A stretch of 64,000 nt of DNA from Neocallimastix lanati (nom. inval.) (GCA_016946835.1 JACVTC010000166.1:1-64000); one strand, 5' to 3'. Shown: positions 45,690 to 57,120, counted from the first letter of the stretch. The notes: generated by a model from the letters alone, not told the origin. Program-made: numbers and translations.

Positions 45690-48600
45690 CTTTATTTGAT
45701 TTATAGAATTTTTTAAGTAATTCTGGACAGTTAAGATTTTCTTCTGGTTCCTAAGATACCTCAGATAAAGGATATCCTTTCCACTTGATAAGACATTAAA
45801 TTTTTACGTAATGTTTTCTTTTGTCAATTATTTCTTCTACTTCATATTCTTCTTTATTATTAAGTATGATTGGAGGTGGTGGTTCCTTATTTCTTTTAAA
45901 ATTATCTTCATAGTATGGCTCAAGATCTAATACATGATATAATTGAATGTATTATTATATTTTTTGGGAAATCCATTTTGTATCTTACGGGAGTGACTTT
46001 TTAAAAGTATTTTGTAAGGTCCTAACTTTCTTGGTTTTTATTTCTTATCTTTTTTTCTTATTATGAATGAACTGTTAATCCAAACTTTGTCGTTTACTTT
46101 AAATTTAGGAGCTTTAATTCTTTGTTGGTTGCTTGTTTTAAATTTTCTTTTTAACTGTTTGAAAAGTTCCTCTAAGTTTGTTTAAATTCTTCTTCAAGAG
46201 GAACTTTAATAGATCATTGCAGAGCTGGTAAGAATCGAAGGTTGTAACCATAATTTGCGTTGAAAGATAATTCATTTAATGATTCTTGAATAGTATTATT
46301 GTAGCAAAATTCAGCTATAAAGGTTCAAATTATGCTAATTTGAACCTTTATAGTTAGAGTAGTATCTGAGGAATTGTTCTACAGCGGAGTTCACCCTCTC
46401 CGTTAAACTATTATTTTGATGGTGAAAGGGAGAAGAAAGTTTAGTTGAGATTTTGAGAGTTTTGCAAATAGCATTCCAGAATTTAGAGGTGAATTGAGTA
46501 GGAAAAAATTTCATTTGGAAGTCCATGAAATCTGAATATATGAGTCATGAATGCATTAACGGTATCTTCATAAGAAGAAACATTGGAGAATGGAAAGAAA
46601 TGACACATTTTAGTGTCTCTATCAAACACGATGAAGAATACTAGTAAATCAATTAGAAGAGGGAAGATAAGTGATAAACTCCATGGAAAACGAAGTCCAA
46701 GATAGGTCAGAAATTTCGTGTAGTATCAGAAATTCACAAGGTTTGTGTCAGGAATCCTTTGAGCGACAACAGATTTCACAAGATCTAATATATTATTTAT
46801 TATCTTTTAACATAGATTACCACCAATAGTTGCAATTGATCAAAGAGAAAGATTTCTTGAAACCTAAATGACCAGCAGAAGGAGAGTCATGACAGATATT
46901 CAATATGGAAGAACGACAATTAGAGGGAACATTGATTTTTCCATTGAAGAGTATGAAGTTGTTGCTAAAAGAAAATTTATTAAATTTTGTTAAAATATAA
47001 AAAAAAATATTTAATAATGACTTTATTATAATTTATCCAATCAGAATATAATTTTATATAAATAAAATATATAAAAGAAATAAAATGTAACTTTGATAAA
47101 AGATATACCTTGTAATTATAAAAAATATAAAGATAAATAAAATTAAATATTATATATTATATATAAAATGTTATAATAAAAATATATCTAATTTTCGTAA
47201 TATTTTTTGGTATTTAATAGATTTTGGAAAGTTTTGTTTATAATTGAGTTTTTTGAAAATTTTTTTAAAACATTTGTCATTCTTGTATTCATGAAATATT
47301 TGATCATTTAAATAGGCAATGGAAGCATCTACGCAAAAATTATCTAATTTAAGTACATTAAAAAGAATATCAAAGGATAGTTCTTCTTTGATGCGTAATC
47401 AGGTCTTCATGAAAGTGCATCAGGTTTACTATTAGTAGATTCTGCAAGAAAGGTGATTTTGAAGTTAAATTCTGATAAGAAAAGAGTCCAACGAAAAAGT
47501 CTTTGTGACATTTTCTCGAATTTCTTTTAGCACAAAAGATTATGATGGTCAGAGAAAATGGTGAATGGGATTGAAGTTCCTTTTTAAAGGTGTCTCTATT
47601 GTTTTAAGGTTTCTACTATTACTAAAAGTTCTTTATCATAAATTGATTAGTTTTTCTCAGCAGCAGTAAGGGATCTTGAGAAAAATGTAATAGGATGAAT
47701 TTTATTATCTTTTTGAGAAGCTTAGGAGAGGATAGTGCAAATAGCAAAATTACTGCTATCTGTTTCGATAAGGAAAAGGTGATCATAGTTTGGGTATGCA
47801 AGTACGAGGGTAGAAGAGAATTTGGATTTTAAATCGTCAAATGCATTTTGAGTTTAGGATGTCCAAATGAATTTCTTATTTTTCTTTAAAAGCGAATGAA
47901 GAGGATTTGTTAGAGCAGAAAATCTAGGAATAAAGTGTCGATATTAGTTAGAAAGTCTAAAGAAAAATTGAAGTTGTTTTATATTGGTGGGAGCAAGCCA
48001 TTTAAGAATAGAGGAAACCTTTTATGGATCCATAAGGATACCGTCAGAAGAAATTCTATGTATAAGGAAATCCAAATAGGGAACGCAGAATTCACATTTC
48101 TCGGGTTTCGCATACAAACCGGCTTTTCTAAGACTTGAGGAAACTTCGATGAGACGTTAATAATTTATGTCTAGGTCAGAGGAGAAAATTATAATATCAT
48201 CAATATAATAGAAAGAGAATATTCCCTAGAATTTCTTAAAGAACATCATTGATAAAGTATTGGAATACAGCAGAAGCATTCTTTAAGTCGAAATGCATGA
48301 CTAATGACCTCATTTATAAGTGAAAGCTGTCTTATATTCGTCTCCTTCTTTTATTCTAATAAGTTTATAGGCAGATCGAAGATCGAGTTTTAAGAAGACT
48401 TTTCCTTTGTCTAGGTGTTCAAGCATGTCATTGATTAATGACAAAAGGTAAGAATCGCGAATTTGATATCATTCATATGTCGATAATCAACAACTATTCT
48501 GAATTCACCATTCTTCTAAGTACAAAGATTAAGGGATTTTAATTTCTAATGAATCCTTTTGATAGTATTCCGTCTATATATTCAACAAGTGAAGTAGATT

Positions 48601-48840
48601 CTTTTTAGTTTAAAGGGTAGATGGGTCCATAAAAAGGAACAGTATTAAGATTGAGTTTTATCTTACAATTGTAAAGCCTATGAGTAGGTAATTCATTCGC
48701 ATATATTTCACTAAAAACATCTTTAATGGAAGTAATTTTTTGGGAATTATTTGTTTATTTTATTATTTAATTATTCCGAATAGTGGGTTCGAAAGGTAGC
48801 TTGAAGAAATATTGGTAGCTTACAAAGGTATAGTGTTCTT
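45690..48840 (-). pseudogene. Ty3/gypsy chromovirus relic: RT, RNase H, integrase, chromodomain
   Basis: Read on the minus strand with many stops and shifts. RT starts with LPTHRLYNCKI and YGPIYPL (about 48690-48600), then [29 protein letters not shown] and catalytic YIDDIIIFS (about 48210). RNase H sequence fills about 47950-47250. The integrase finger CHDSPSAGHLGF ... SCEICCRSK lies near 46880-46770, and the core runs PTQFTSKFWNAICKTL to SLTERVNSAVEQFLRYY (46526-46335). The end is a chromodomain (EYEVEEIIDKRKHYVKI, stop, CLIKWKGYPLSEVS, stop, EPEENLNCPELLKKFY) at about 45850-45700. Domain order and the terminal chromodomain fit a chromovirus. It is inactive. Confidence 0.85.
46988..47219 (+). 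repeat. solo copia LTR of family A, inserted in the gypsy relic
   Basis: 232 nt from TGTTAAAATATAAAA to TATTTAATA, alignable along its length with the A-family LTRs but diverged. It lies between the RNase H and integrase parts of the gypsy relic. The flanks are AATTT (46983-46987) and GATTT (47220-47224), a likely decayed 5-bp target duplication. No internal sequence is attached, so it probably arose by LTR-LTR recombination. Confidence 0.85.
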
Positions 48841-49119
48841 CTTCACTTATGGTACTTTTATTGTAACAAAAGTTCATTTAATTTAAATTAAACTTATATA
48901 CACAGTAGGTTCATAACACTTAAGTAATTTAAAATTTGTTTTATAAGGAATTAGTTTTATTAATTTATTAAGATATAAATATTAATTAATATTTATTAAT
49001 TAGTTAGTATAACATTTTAAATTACTTATAAATGATTAATAAAAATGCGAATTTAAAAATATTTTATTGAGAAATTTTACATCTATTTATAGTTTTTTAC
49101 TTATAATTTAATTATAATT
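48841..49119. other. AT-rich spacer
   Basis: No recognisable coding sequence between the gypsy relic and the copia relic beginning near 49120. Confidence 0.5.
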
Positions 49120-49308
49120 AATTATTTACTTTTATAGTGATTTCATTACATATCTAAATGGTACAAAATTTTCCCTTAAAAATATAAATTTCGCAATTAA
49201 TGTAAATAAAAAAGTAATATCTGTCTCAAAACTCATCCATCAATACTATTAAGTAATATTCTTTAATCGCAATTACTAATCCTATTCTACCAATCTACGA
49301 TGAATCTG

Positions 49309-49312
<4 letters not shown>
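49120..49312 (+). pseudogene. copia relic, left part, split by the LINE
   Basis: The plus strand reads LKNINFAINVNKKVISVSKL, and just before the LINE IYDESGK. These align with the segment between protease and integrase of the intact copia proteins (IIKNVYYSPKINKNLLSIGNL ... LIYDEHNQR). Stops and shifts are present. The reading continues across the LINE at 54251. Confidence 0.65.
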
Positions 49313-49339
<27 letters not shown>

Positions 49340-49491
49340 AGACAGGGAAGAGAATACACTTCCAAAACTTTATTAAATTTTATTTTAAAAAATACATGTA
49401 GGTGAAAAGTACATTTGAGATTAAAAATAAAAAATTAAAAAATAAAAAAAATAAAAAAGCTCGAAAATACTATGTATTTCGGCAAGTTGTA

Positions 49492-50316
49492 CTATGCGGG
49501 AATTTTTCCCTTCCTATCAAATAAAAAAGAAATAAAACCTAGAAGTAACATCTTTAAAATAGATAGTGTGGTGTCCACTAAACTCTCTCCGGACTCATCA
49601 TTTATTGAACTACTAGGGAGAGATTCATCCTTCGTAGCAATAGATGACGATCCTGTATTATCATTATGCCTTATCAGTACGACGTCGACGCTCTTGGATA
49701 AGTTTGGTATTTTGCAATACCTATCAAATAATAGCTCAAACGAACTACTAATGATAGGTATTGCACTTGTTAAGAATTCCGCCAAGCCCACAATTTTTGG
49801 AACAGGTGACTCAGATGAACCTTTGAAAAGTAGTTCATTTAATTGTCTCTGTTCCCCACTAACGAAATGTAGCTCATTTAAAACTAAAGTCCCACCAAGA
49901 AGGAACAAGTATATATATTGATTGATATAATCTTCAAAATTAGAAATAGAGTCATAGGAAGAAAGAGGATTAAACACTCTAATCTTCCTAAGGAATAAAA
50001 CATAGAGATCATCGATGAAATTTAAAGAATTCCATCTAAAAGATGCAAGAGCATCGCATTTAAAAATCCAATGTTCAAAAGATTGTTTATCTTCGCCACA
50101 ACAGGGGCAATACTTGGGACAATCTTCTGAAACTCTACCCATTCTAATAGCAATAGTAGTATTGTATTTATAACCACAGCGTAAACGAATAATCCACGAA
50201 AACCCTAAGTTGAATTGGGGATATTTTAAACTAAGCATAATTATAGCTTTATTGTTTGAAAACTTATTACGATCGTAATTTTGACCTTTAATACCTTGAA
50301 ATTTGGCAACTGATTT
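49492..50316 (-). CDS. LINE C-terminal zinc-knuckle region, after in-frame TGA
   Basis: In frame with the RT after the TGA (KSVAKFQGIKGQNYDRNKFS...). It contains CPCCGEDKQSFEHWIFKC, a CCHC-type RT-associated zinc knuckle, followed by a weakly conserved tail ending near 49492. In an active copy this would be the end of one long polyprotein. Confidence 0.75.
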   Translation of the reverse strand, partial: KSVAKFQGIKGQNYDRNKFSNNKAIIMLSLKYPQFNLGFSWIIRLRCGYKYNTTIAIRMGRVSEDCPKYCPCCGEDKQSFEHWIFKCDALASFRWNSLNFIDDLYVLFLRKIRVFNPLSSYDSISNFEDYINQYIYLFLLGGTLVLNELHFVSGEQRQLNELLFKGSSESPVPKIVGLAEFLTSAIPIISSSFELLFDRYCKIPNLSKSVDVVLIRHNDNTGSSSIATKDESLPSSSINDESGESLVDTTLSILKMLLLGFISFLFDRKGKIPA

Positions 50317-52395
50317 TCAGTAACGTTCTAAAATATCGTCATATTTTTCACATTTATATTTTTTGATTTTTTTATACAGTGTTCTAGATTCTTTAGTCCA
50401 GGAATAATGATGCATTTTGGGAATAGATTTAATAAGATCCTTTATAATACAGTTTGATTTACTCCATTTTGCAAATGATTTAATCTGTAAGGCTGCGCAG
50501 ACACCAGCAATAGGAGGAATGTTTAGATCTCGAGATAAAGCATAAGTACTCATAGTAGAATTATGTCTAATATAGTCATTGTCTTCTGAACTTGTTTTAC
50601 CATTTTTAGAGAAGGTGCCGATACACCAAAATAGACCAGTATTAATTAATGTTTGAATTCTGGCCGTTCTGGATTTGTTTGAACCAAGTAAAGGAGAATA
50701 ATAAATTACTTTACTAATAACAAAGGATTGAAGAACTTTTTTCTTGTATGCAATAGGGATAAGTTTATTTGAAAAGAAATGTGTAAATGAAAGAAGGGAT
50801 TTTCTAACTTTAAAATGCATGTGAGATATAATGTGTTCTAGTAAGAGATCATCAGAAAAAGGAATACCAAGATAAATATAACTAGAAACTTTAGGAATAG
50901 CATTCATTCCTAAATAGAAGGTTGGGTCACTATAGTTTGGATGAGATTGGAAGTTCATTGGTTTTATAACCATAGTTGCACATTTTTCAATACCAAAAGT
51001 CATTTCATTTAAATTAGCCCATTTATGTACCTTTTTTAGTAATTTTTCTAAATTTTTTGCACTTGGAGCAATGAGAACATCATCAGCAAAGAGTCCACCA
51101 CAACACTTTTTTCTTCCAATATTAACACCATACTTTTCACAGTCATTTAATATATCATTGATGAATAAATTGAATAAAATTGGAGATAATGGACAACCTT
51201 GACGAACACCTCTTTTAATAGGAAATTCATTTGATAACATTGAAGCAAATCGAGCACGAGCTTTAGATGAAGTATATAAATTACAAAGAAAATCAAAACA
51301 TTTACCACGTACGCCATAATTATATAATTTAGTAAGAATGTTAAAAATAGGAACTGAATCATAAGCTTTTTTAAGATCTAAAAAGGCTAAATATGTGAAT
51401 TTTCCTTGAAATTTTCTTCTTTGGCATATTTCTCTAACGGAAATGAATAAACTAATGCATTCTTCACGGTTGCGAAAGCCAAATTGTTCAGGTCTAATGA
51501 AATTGTGTGAGAGTGCGTAAGAAGATATTCTATCTGTTACAATTTTTGAAATGATTTTCAGTCCAACATTAATGAGAGAAATACCTCGATAATTACTACA
51601 ATCTGATAGGTCACCTTTCTTAGGGATTGATACAATAGAAGCTGAGTTCCATTTTTTAGGAAAAGACCCATTCCATATTTTATTAAAAATCAATTTAAGA
51701 CACTTTCCAGCAGCAGGATGTGTTTCTAGTAATTCTTCATTGCAAAACAGAGCTTTGTAGAATTCAATCGGGATACCATCGGGGCCGGGTGCTTTGTTGT
51801 TTTTCATAGATGAAATTGTTTTTTTAATATCGTCAATCGTAATGGGATCGTTGATATTCCAGGTAGAGGATCTAAGACTAATATTCCTTAAAGCATGGAT
51901 CCAGAAGTTACGATTAAGGCTGTGACCTGAGGGATCAGAAGCTAGATCTTTATAATATTCAGCCCATCTATCTAATTGTTTAGTAGGAGAGATAATATCT
52001 TGACCAAATTTAGATTTTATGCAAGTAGGGGAGGTAGATGAATACGATGGTTTAGCCATTTTTTTTAAACATCTCCAACCATTTTTGAAATCTTTATTCA
52101 AAAAATAATTACCAATTTTTACTATATTAGCTTTAAATCTAGCAGAACGAAATTTGCTCTTTGTTTTCTTGATTAATTTGCAAAGTTTTTCATATTTATT
52201 AAATTGTTCAAGGTAATTATCAACATTTTCACAGTTAAAGTAAGGCTTAATATTTCGAAATGCAATATGTTTTTCATGAGACAGTCTTTTAATGAAATAA
52301 GGACAATGAAAAGCAGAGCCCTTTAAATTTGTTGGAATGAAAGCCTTAATATCCTTCCCGATATTATTTGCTGTATTGATAAATTTTTCTACCAT
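50317..52395 (-). CDS. LINE reverse transcriptase
   Basis: 692 codons, although the frame really continues from the endonuclease (NSDILSHNYFSILANDLDS precedes the first Met). RT motifs in order: NNKAPGPDGIPIEFYKAL, YRGISLINVGLKIISKIV, EQFGFRNREECIS, AFLDLKKAYDSV, GVRQGCPLSPILFNLFINDI, catalytic GGLFADDVLIAPS and YLGIPFS. It ends at a TGA (50317-50319), after which the same frame stays open, so the TGA looks like a point nonsense mutation. The product copies LINE RNA at the nicked target. Confidence 0.9.
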   Translation of the reverse strand: MVEKFINTANNIGKDIKAFIPTNLKGSAFHCPYFIKRLSHEKHIAFRNIKPYFNCENVDNYLEQFNKYEKLCKLIKKTKSKFRSARFKANIVKIGNYFLNKDFKNGWRCLKKMAKPSYSSTSPTCIKSKFGQDIISPTKQLDRWAEYYKDLASDPSGHSLNRNFWIHALRNISLRSSTWNINDPITIDDIKKTISSMKNNKAPGPDGIPIEFYKALFCNEELLETHPAAGKCLKLIFNKIWNGSFPKKWNSASIVSIPKKGDLSDCSNYRGISLINVGLKIISKIVTDRISSYALSHNFIRPEQFGFRNREECISLFISVREICQRRKFQGKFTYLAFLDLKKAYDSVPIFNILTKLYNYGVRGKCFDFLCNLYTSSKARARFASMLSNEFPIKRGVRQGCPLSPILFNLFINDILNDCEKYGVNIGRKKCCGGLFADDVLIAPSAKNLEKLLKKVHKWANLNEMTFGIEKCATMVIKPMNFQSHPNYSDPTFYLGMNAIPKVSSYIYLGIPFSDDLLLEHIISHMHFKVRKSLLSFTHFFSNKLIPIAYKKKVLQSFVISKVIYYSPLLGSNKSRTARIQTLINTGLFWCIGTFSKNGKTSSEDNDYIRHNSTMSTYALSRDLNIPPIAGVCAALQIKSFAKWSKSNCIIKDLIKSIPKMHHYSWTKESRTLYKKIKKYKCEKYDDILERY

Positions 52396-52456
52396 TTCAT
52401 CAGCCGTGAGCGAATTGTAATGAGAATCGAGGTCATTTGCTAAGATTGAAAAATAA

Positions 52457-53653
52457 TTATGTGATAAAATATCTGAATTTTTTTGTTTTACAAATATGTG
52501 TAGACCATTTAGAAACTTTAGCAGGCTTTATAAAGCCATCGGAGAGAACTTTGTTGCAAGAAAGTATAATAGGTTTATGATCAAAAATACCATAAAATGA
52601 AGTGCAAACCGAGGTTTTATTAAAATGAGCTGCCAAAGCCTCATTATATATGACATGGTCAATACAAGATGATCTAGAACCTTTGGCATAAGTAAATTTA
52701 TTACCATATAAGGGAGCAATATACCAATTAGGAAAATTATTTGAAATGTATGTTTTGATCTTCTTTAATGACATGTTAAAATCACCAACTAGGACAGCAG
52801 GAACGTTTTTTCTATTGTGAAAACGTAACCATTGAGAAAGTTCATCAAAAGCAGCTAGTCTTTCTTCCTTCCATTTGATTTGAGGGAAGTAGATATTACA
52901 AATAGTACATTTTTGATTCCAGAAAGAAGTAATATTTACTGAAATGATATATTTGTATAAAAACGGTTCTTGGAAAAAAGAGCACGAAGAATGAACACCA
53001 ATAAAGAGTCCTCTCATACCAGGGATTTTAGGATTAGCTCTAAGGAAAACTGAGTTGTAATATGGAATTAATGGTGATGAAACATCTTTTGGAAGATATT
53101 TACTTTTTCCAGTTTCTTGTAAACAGATACATATAGGTTTGAAAATAGAGTTGAGATATAAAATACTATCACGTTTTTCAGTATTCCAACCGTTAATATT
53201 CCAACTAACACAGAGATTAAAGAAAGAAGAATTTGAATTTAGATGGCTAGAGAAAAAATCTTTCGCCATAGGATTAAGTTCAACATCAATATTATTAGAT
53301 TTTCTTGACTTGTTCATTTGTTTAAGTTTATTACACAAGGTCCAGGTAATTTTAGCTGTTTCAGGAATTTTATCTCTTAAGAAATCTAAAACATCGAAAA
53401 ATTTGAGATCATTTTTGTGTTTATTAACCCTAATAATGAAGTATGAGCCGTACTTTGGAGAAAAAAGTTTTTTAACATATGGAATAATTTCATTGTAGTT
53501 AGGGATCTTACTAATAACTTGAGCCATTAGATTACTAGGGGACCAAGAATTAAGGTTATGGATAAAGATAAGGCTATAATTGTTCATATGATTACCGAAG
53601 CAGTAGAAACCACGATGGAAGGGAGTATTATTAACTGAGCTAGAAGCATCCAT
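52457..53653 (-). CDS. LINE AP-endonuclease part of the polyprotein
   Basis: 398 codons from ATG. Residues 1-145 are of unknown fold. The apurinic-type endonuclease follows with SWNINGW (about 150), CLQETGK (about 178), GDFNMS (about 293), SCIDHVIYN and FDHKPII (about 362), the expected metal- and phosphate-binding positions. The frame closes soon after an A7 run (52480-52486 as T7 on the plus strand). The RT frame resumes one base out of register, so a 1-nt indel in that run is the simplest explanation. No separate gag-like ORF1 was found upstream. Confidence 0.88.
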   Translation of the reverse strand: MDASSSVNNTPFHRGFYCFGNHMNNYSLIFIHNLNSWSPSNLMAQVISKIPNYNEIIPYVKKLFSPKYGSYFIIRVNKHKNDLKFFDVLDFLRDKIPETAKITWTLCNKLKQMNKSRKSNNIDVELNPMAKDFFSSHLNSNSSFFNLCVSWNINGWNTEKRDSILYLNSIFKPICICLQETGKSKYLPKDVSSPLIPYYNSVFLRANPKIPGMRGLFIGVHSSCSFFQEPFLYKYIISVNITSFWNQKCTICNIYFPQIKWKEERLAAFDELSQWLRFHNRKNVPAVLVGDFNMSLKKIKTYISNNFPNWYIAPLYGNKFTYAKGSRSSCIDHVIYNEALAAHFNKTSVCTSFYGIFDHKPIILSCNKVLSDGFIKPAKVSKWSTHICKTKKFRYFIT

Positions 53654-54250
53654 GTTTAGAGTTTGATGATAACAGAACTGACTTAATTTCTATTTATTGT
53701 GAATTTATTATAAGGATTGAATACCAAAGAATTATATATAAAATATTAACATTTAAATTTACTGAATATAAAAATTAATTGTTTCACATGAATTGAATTT
53801 CCTAAGATATATTAAAAAACAATAGTTAGTGGAAAAATTATTTATTCAATAAAATATAATGTAAAATAATATATTTATTTTAAGTAAAAAATAAAAAATA
53901 TTTTAATAGTATATGAAAATTAAAAACCTAAAGTAAAAATTTATATAAAAATATAAAGTAAAATATATAAAGATAGAAAAAAAAATATATATATATATAA
54001 TATATATAAATATATAGAATAGAAAAACTTTAGAAATAAAGGAGAAAAAAAGAAAAAAAAATAAAAACAATATTGTTAGTAGTATAGTGTAAAAATTTCT
54101 TTTGGTTGAAAAATTGATTTAAAAATACAGTTATGATTTATATAAAAAAATAAAGATTGCATTAAAAATTGAAAAGTAATTTAAATTTTATTATAATACT
54201 AATTGCTGAACCCCCTCAGAAACCATACAGCTTCGGTTCCATCATTGGGG

Positions 54251-54600
54251 GATGAATCTGGAAAAAGAATTATTAATCTATGTATAAATAATCAAAATAT
54301 ATTCAAAATATGGTTAACAAACCATAAAATCAACTTTAACAAATCAAACTACATAAAAAATAATTTTAATGTAATTTTCAAATTTAATTAAAATTGAAAA
54401 AATTTACTTGTGGCATAGACATCTTAGTCACAATGACATTAATAAAAGATATATTATTAAAGATGAAAAACAAAATGCCCCATATGTTCAAATTCCAAAT
54501 TAAAAATTTATCCTATAAAATTTCTTGAAAGAAACTTTAAGGTGGATCAACGTTTTCCAATTCAATAACAATTAGAATACTATATTTACTTTAAAAGGAC
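54251..54600 (+). pseudogene. copia relic, right part, after the LINE
   Basis: Continues the frame interrupted at 49312: DESGKRIINLCINNQNIFKI, then after a shift LWHRHLSHNDINKRYI, matching the GAG-pre-integrase segment (YDEHNQRILSIKS ... LWHRRFAHFNINSIKN) of the intact copies. It is diverged and broken by stops, so older than the LINE. Confidence 0.7.
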
Positions 54601-54711
54601 AGTTCCAGATATTAGGATTCTCTCATCTTAAAGGAAAGAAGATTCAAAAAAAAAATATTCAGAAAGTATTTTTCATCTACAAACATGTTCACAAAAAAAA
54701 TTAAAATAAAA

Positions 54712-54746
<35 letters not shown>

Positions 54747-55064
54747 TACTTTAAAACAAAGAACCCGAAGTGATTTCTTTTTTTTTGCTAGAAATAGGGT
54801 CACAATATAAAAAATTACTTTAAAAATAAAAGAAACAACTTTAAACAAACTAATCAATAATAATCCTAATAAAGACAAAAAAAAAATTAAATAAAAAAAT
54901 TATTAAAATTAAATTAATAATAACATATATACTTCACAAAAAAAGAGAACTAATATAATAATAATCGCCAAGAAGATTTTTCAAAAAATTATTTTTCAAT
55001 ACTTAAGAAATCAATAGCATTTAAACTAATTTAATAAATAACTATAATAAAATTAAAGAATTAA
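54601..55064. other. AT-rich stretch with poly-A tract
   Basis: No recognisable coding sequence. An A-run lies at about 54715-54744. Confidence 0.5.
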
Positions 55065-55330
55065 TGATAATAATTTTACGATTTGGATCTTTGATTCTGG
55101 TGCTTCAAGAAGTACTACAAACAATATCTATTTACTCAATCAACATCATAAAATATAAAACAATATTTTACTATTTTACCTGTAAATGGAAAAAAAAAAA
55201 AATTATCAAGTTACAAATATTACCATAAAAACCATCGGCTTTGACAATGGAAAAGAACTTAAAGAAATAATTACTTTCATACCATATGTGAAGAAAATGT
55301 AACAAAAAAAATCAATTTAAGCCAAAATGG
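55065..55330 (+). pseudogene. second copia relic, protease region
   Basis: The plus strand encodes WIFDSGASRSTTNNIYLL, the retropepsin active-site region of a copia element. It is followed after stops by VTNITIKTIGFDNGKELKEI, which fits the rest of a retropepsin. It lies after, not before, the pre-integrase relic at 54251, so it belongs to a different copy. Confidence 0.6.
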
Positions 55331-55499
55331 TGAAACCAAAAAGTTCAATGGTAAACTTATTTCTTTTGTTAAAGCATTTCTTCATGAATCAGAATTAGTC
55401 ATGAACTTCTAGAAGTTCATAATCAACAATACAAGCTTCATGGAAGTCGGTTGTAGTCATCTACAAAACGAATTCCATACCAAGGAAATCAAAATTAAA

Positions 55500-56950
55500 T
55501 TACTTATGAAATTTTTCACAGTAAATTTTTGGATTATATTATTTTAAGTAACACTTCCCAACTACAAATATTTATAGAAAAGAATGGATCCAAATACACC
55601 TGGTTGATAATTCCTATTTTCATCTTGTTTCTTCAAAAACATATAGTTTATGGAATCAATATAAGTATTCTGAAGTTAATGTGCATATTTTCACTAAGAA
55701 ACTCTCATTACAAGTCCGACATGTATTCTCTGAAGTTTTCACATGGCTTCAAAATCACATTAATCATCCATCTATTCTTCCTGGTTACTTTAACATGAGC
55801 ACCTCACATTTACAAAAAAAATTAACCGACAGTAACCTCGGTGACTGATTTATTCTCCCGATTGATAGTTCATCTGTTTCATGAACAAGAGGAAGATATT
55901 CATTAAATATTGATCTTATCTACTCCTAACTTTAAAGTTTGTGGTCCTGATGAGATTCAAATAGAATTCCATTAAGCTTTAATTCCTGGTTAAAATGATT
56001 GTAATATTTCATCTGACTTTATATATCTCAAAACTTTAATCAATCATATTAGGAATGGTGATTTTCCAAAATTATGGAATAACTCATATGACTATTTCTA
56101 TTCAAAAAAAAAAGAGATCCATAAAATAATGTTAATGGAACATTATCCTTATCATTTTAGTAATAAGAAAATTGTTGATCAAGGATATCTCCACTTACTA
56201 TTTTTTTTTAACTTGTTCATTAATAACATTTTTAATAAATATAATAAATAATGAATCTCTATTAGTGATAAATGTTGTTGTGGAGGTCTCTTTGAAGATG
56301 ACATTGTGTTATGTGCTCCTACAAGATCTCAAATTAAGAAATTGTTAAAATTAACTAATAAGTGGACTAGAAATAATGAAATGAAATTTAGTATCAATAA
56401 ATGAGCAAGTTTAGTAGTATAAGGGAAGTTTCAATATTTCTTAATAGTAACTCCGTCTTTTATCTATCAATTCAACAGTTACTTAAAACGAATTGCTCTA
56501 CCTACTTGGGTGTAACGTTTTCAAAAAATAAGAAATGAAACCGATCATATAAAGAATTAATAATAAAGTTAGATAAGCATTTATTTTATTAAAGGATTTC
56601 TTAAGAATCCTTATTACCTATCCCTTATAAATGAATGTTATTCTCTTCTATAGTAATTGGGCATGCTTCGTTTTATACACTTCTTCTTGGATCAAGCAAA
56701 GAAAGGACGAGAAATACACAGACACTTTTTAATACAGGATTTATACAGGATTGAAGAATTTTATAATGGGAATAGTTTTTCATCACTTTATTGTGTTTCA
56801 AAGAAATTTAATATTCCTCCCCTATTGGTAAAATATGCGATTGATTACTCAATTAAGATATTTTAAAAAATGGAAAAACTTGAAAAATGGCCATAAGGCG
56901 GATAGAACCAGGAGCTTTATGTATTTTAGCCCACAAACTAACAACCAGGA
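55500..56950 (+). pseudogene. LINE relic (endonuclease and RT), plus strand
   Basis: Broken frames give an endonuclease end (FILPIDSSS and TRGRYSLN near 55850-55905). RT follows with VCGPDEIQIEFH (about 55940), FIYLKTLINHIRNGDFPKLW, CCCGGLFEDDIVLCAPTRSQ (about 56275-56335; the catalytic site reads EDD where the intact LINE has ADD), NNEMKFSINK and SLYCVSKKFNIPPLL (about 56785-56835). Each aligns with the intact LINE, but it is a diverged, dead copy. Confidence 0.8.
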
Positions 56951-57120
56951 CAGAACCTGGTTCCTTAGTGGAAGAGCTGCAGTCATTATTGATTTAAATT
57001 ATAAAAAGAAATGGGAGGTTTAGTTTAAGAACCAAACCATTTCTGATGATTAAATATCAAATTTATTTTTATAACAAATTTCTTTCATAAATTCAAGATA
57101 TTTTATATCTATCCCTTTTT

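Larger units (their letters stand above)
49299..54264 (-). mobile_element. LINE (non-LTR retrotransposon) with 14-bp target duplication
   Basis: GATGAATCTGGAAA occurs at 49299-49312 and again at 54251-54264, bracketing a minus-strand element that ends in a 27-nt poly-A (T-run 49313-49339). Its 5' end (54250 downwards) is a less AT-rich block beginning CCCCAATGATGGAACC, then about 600 nt of 5' UTR, an endonuclease-RT frame and a short 3' UTR. The target duplication joins two parts of an older copia frame, so the insertion boundaries are firm and the copy is full length or nearly so. Confidence 0.92.

Noticed and set aside
49472-49921. 149-codon plus-strand frame
   Set aside because: It is antisense to the zinc-knuckle end of the LINE, which has clear motifs on the minus strand.
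52480-52486. Programmed -1 frameshift at A AAA AAA in the LINE
   Set aside because: The heptamer is in the right phase, but a -1 slip would give the wrong downstream frame; the RT frame needs the opposite shift.
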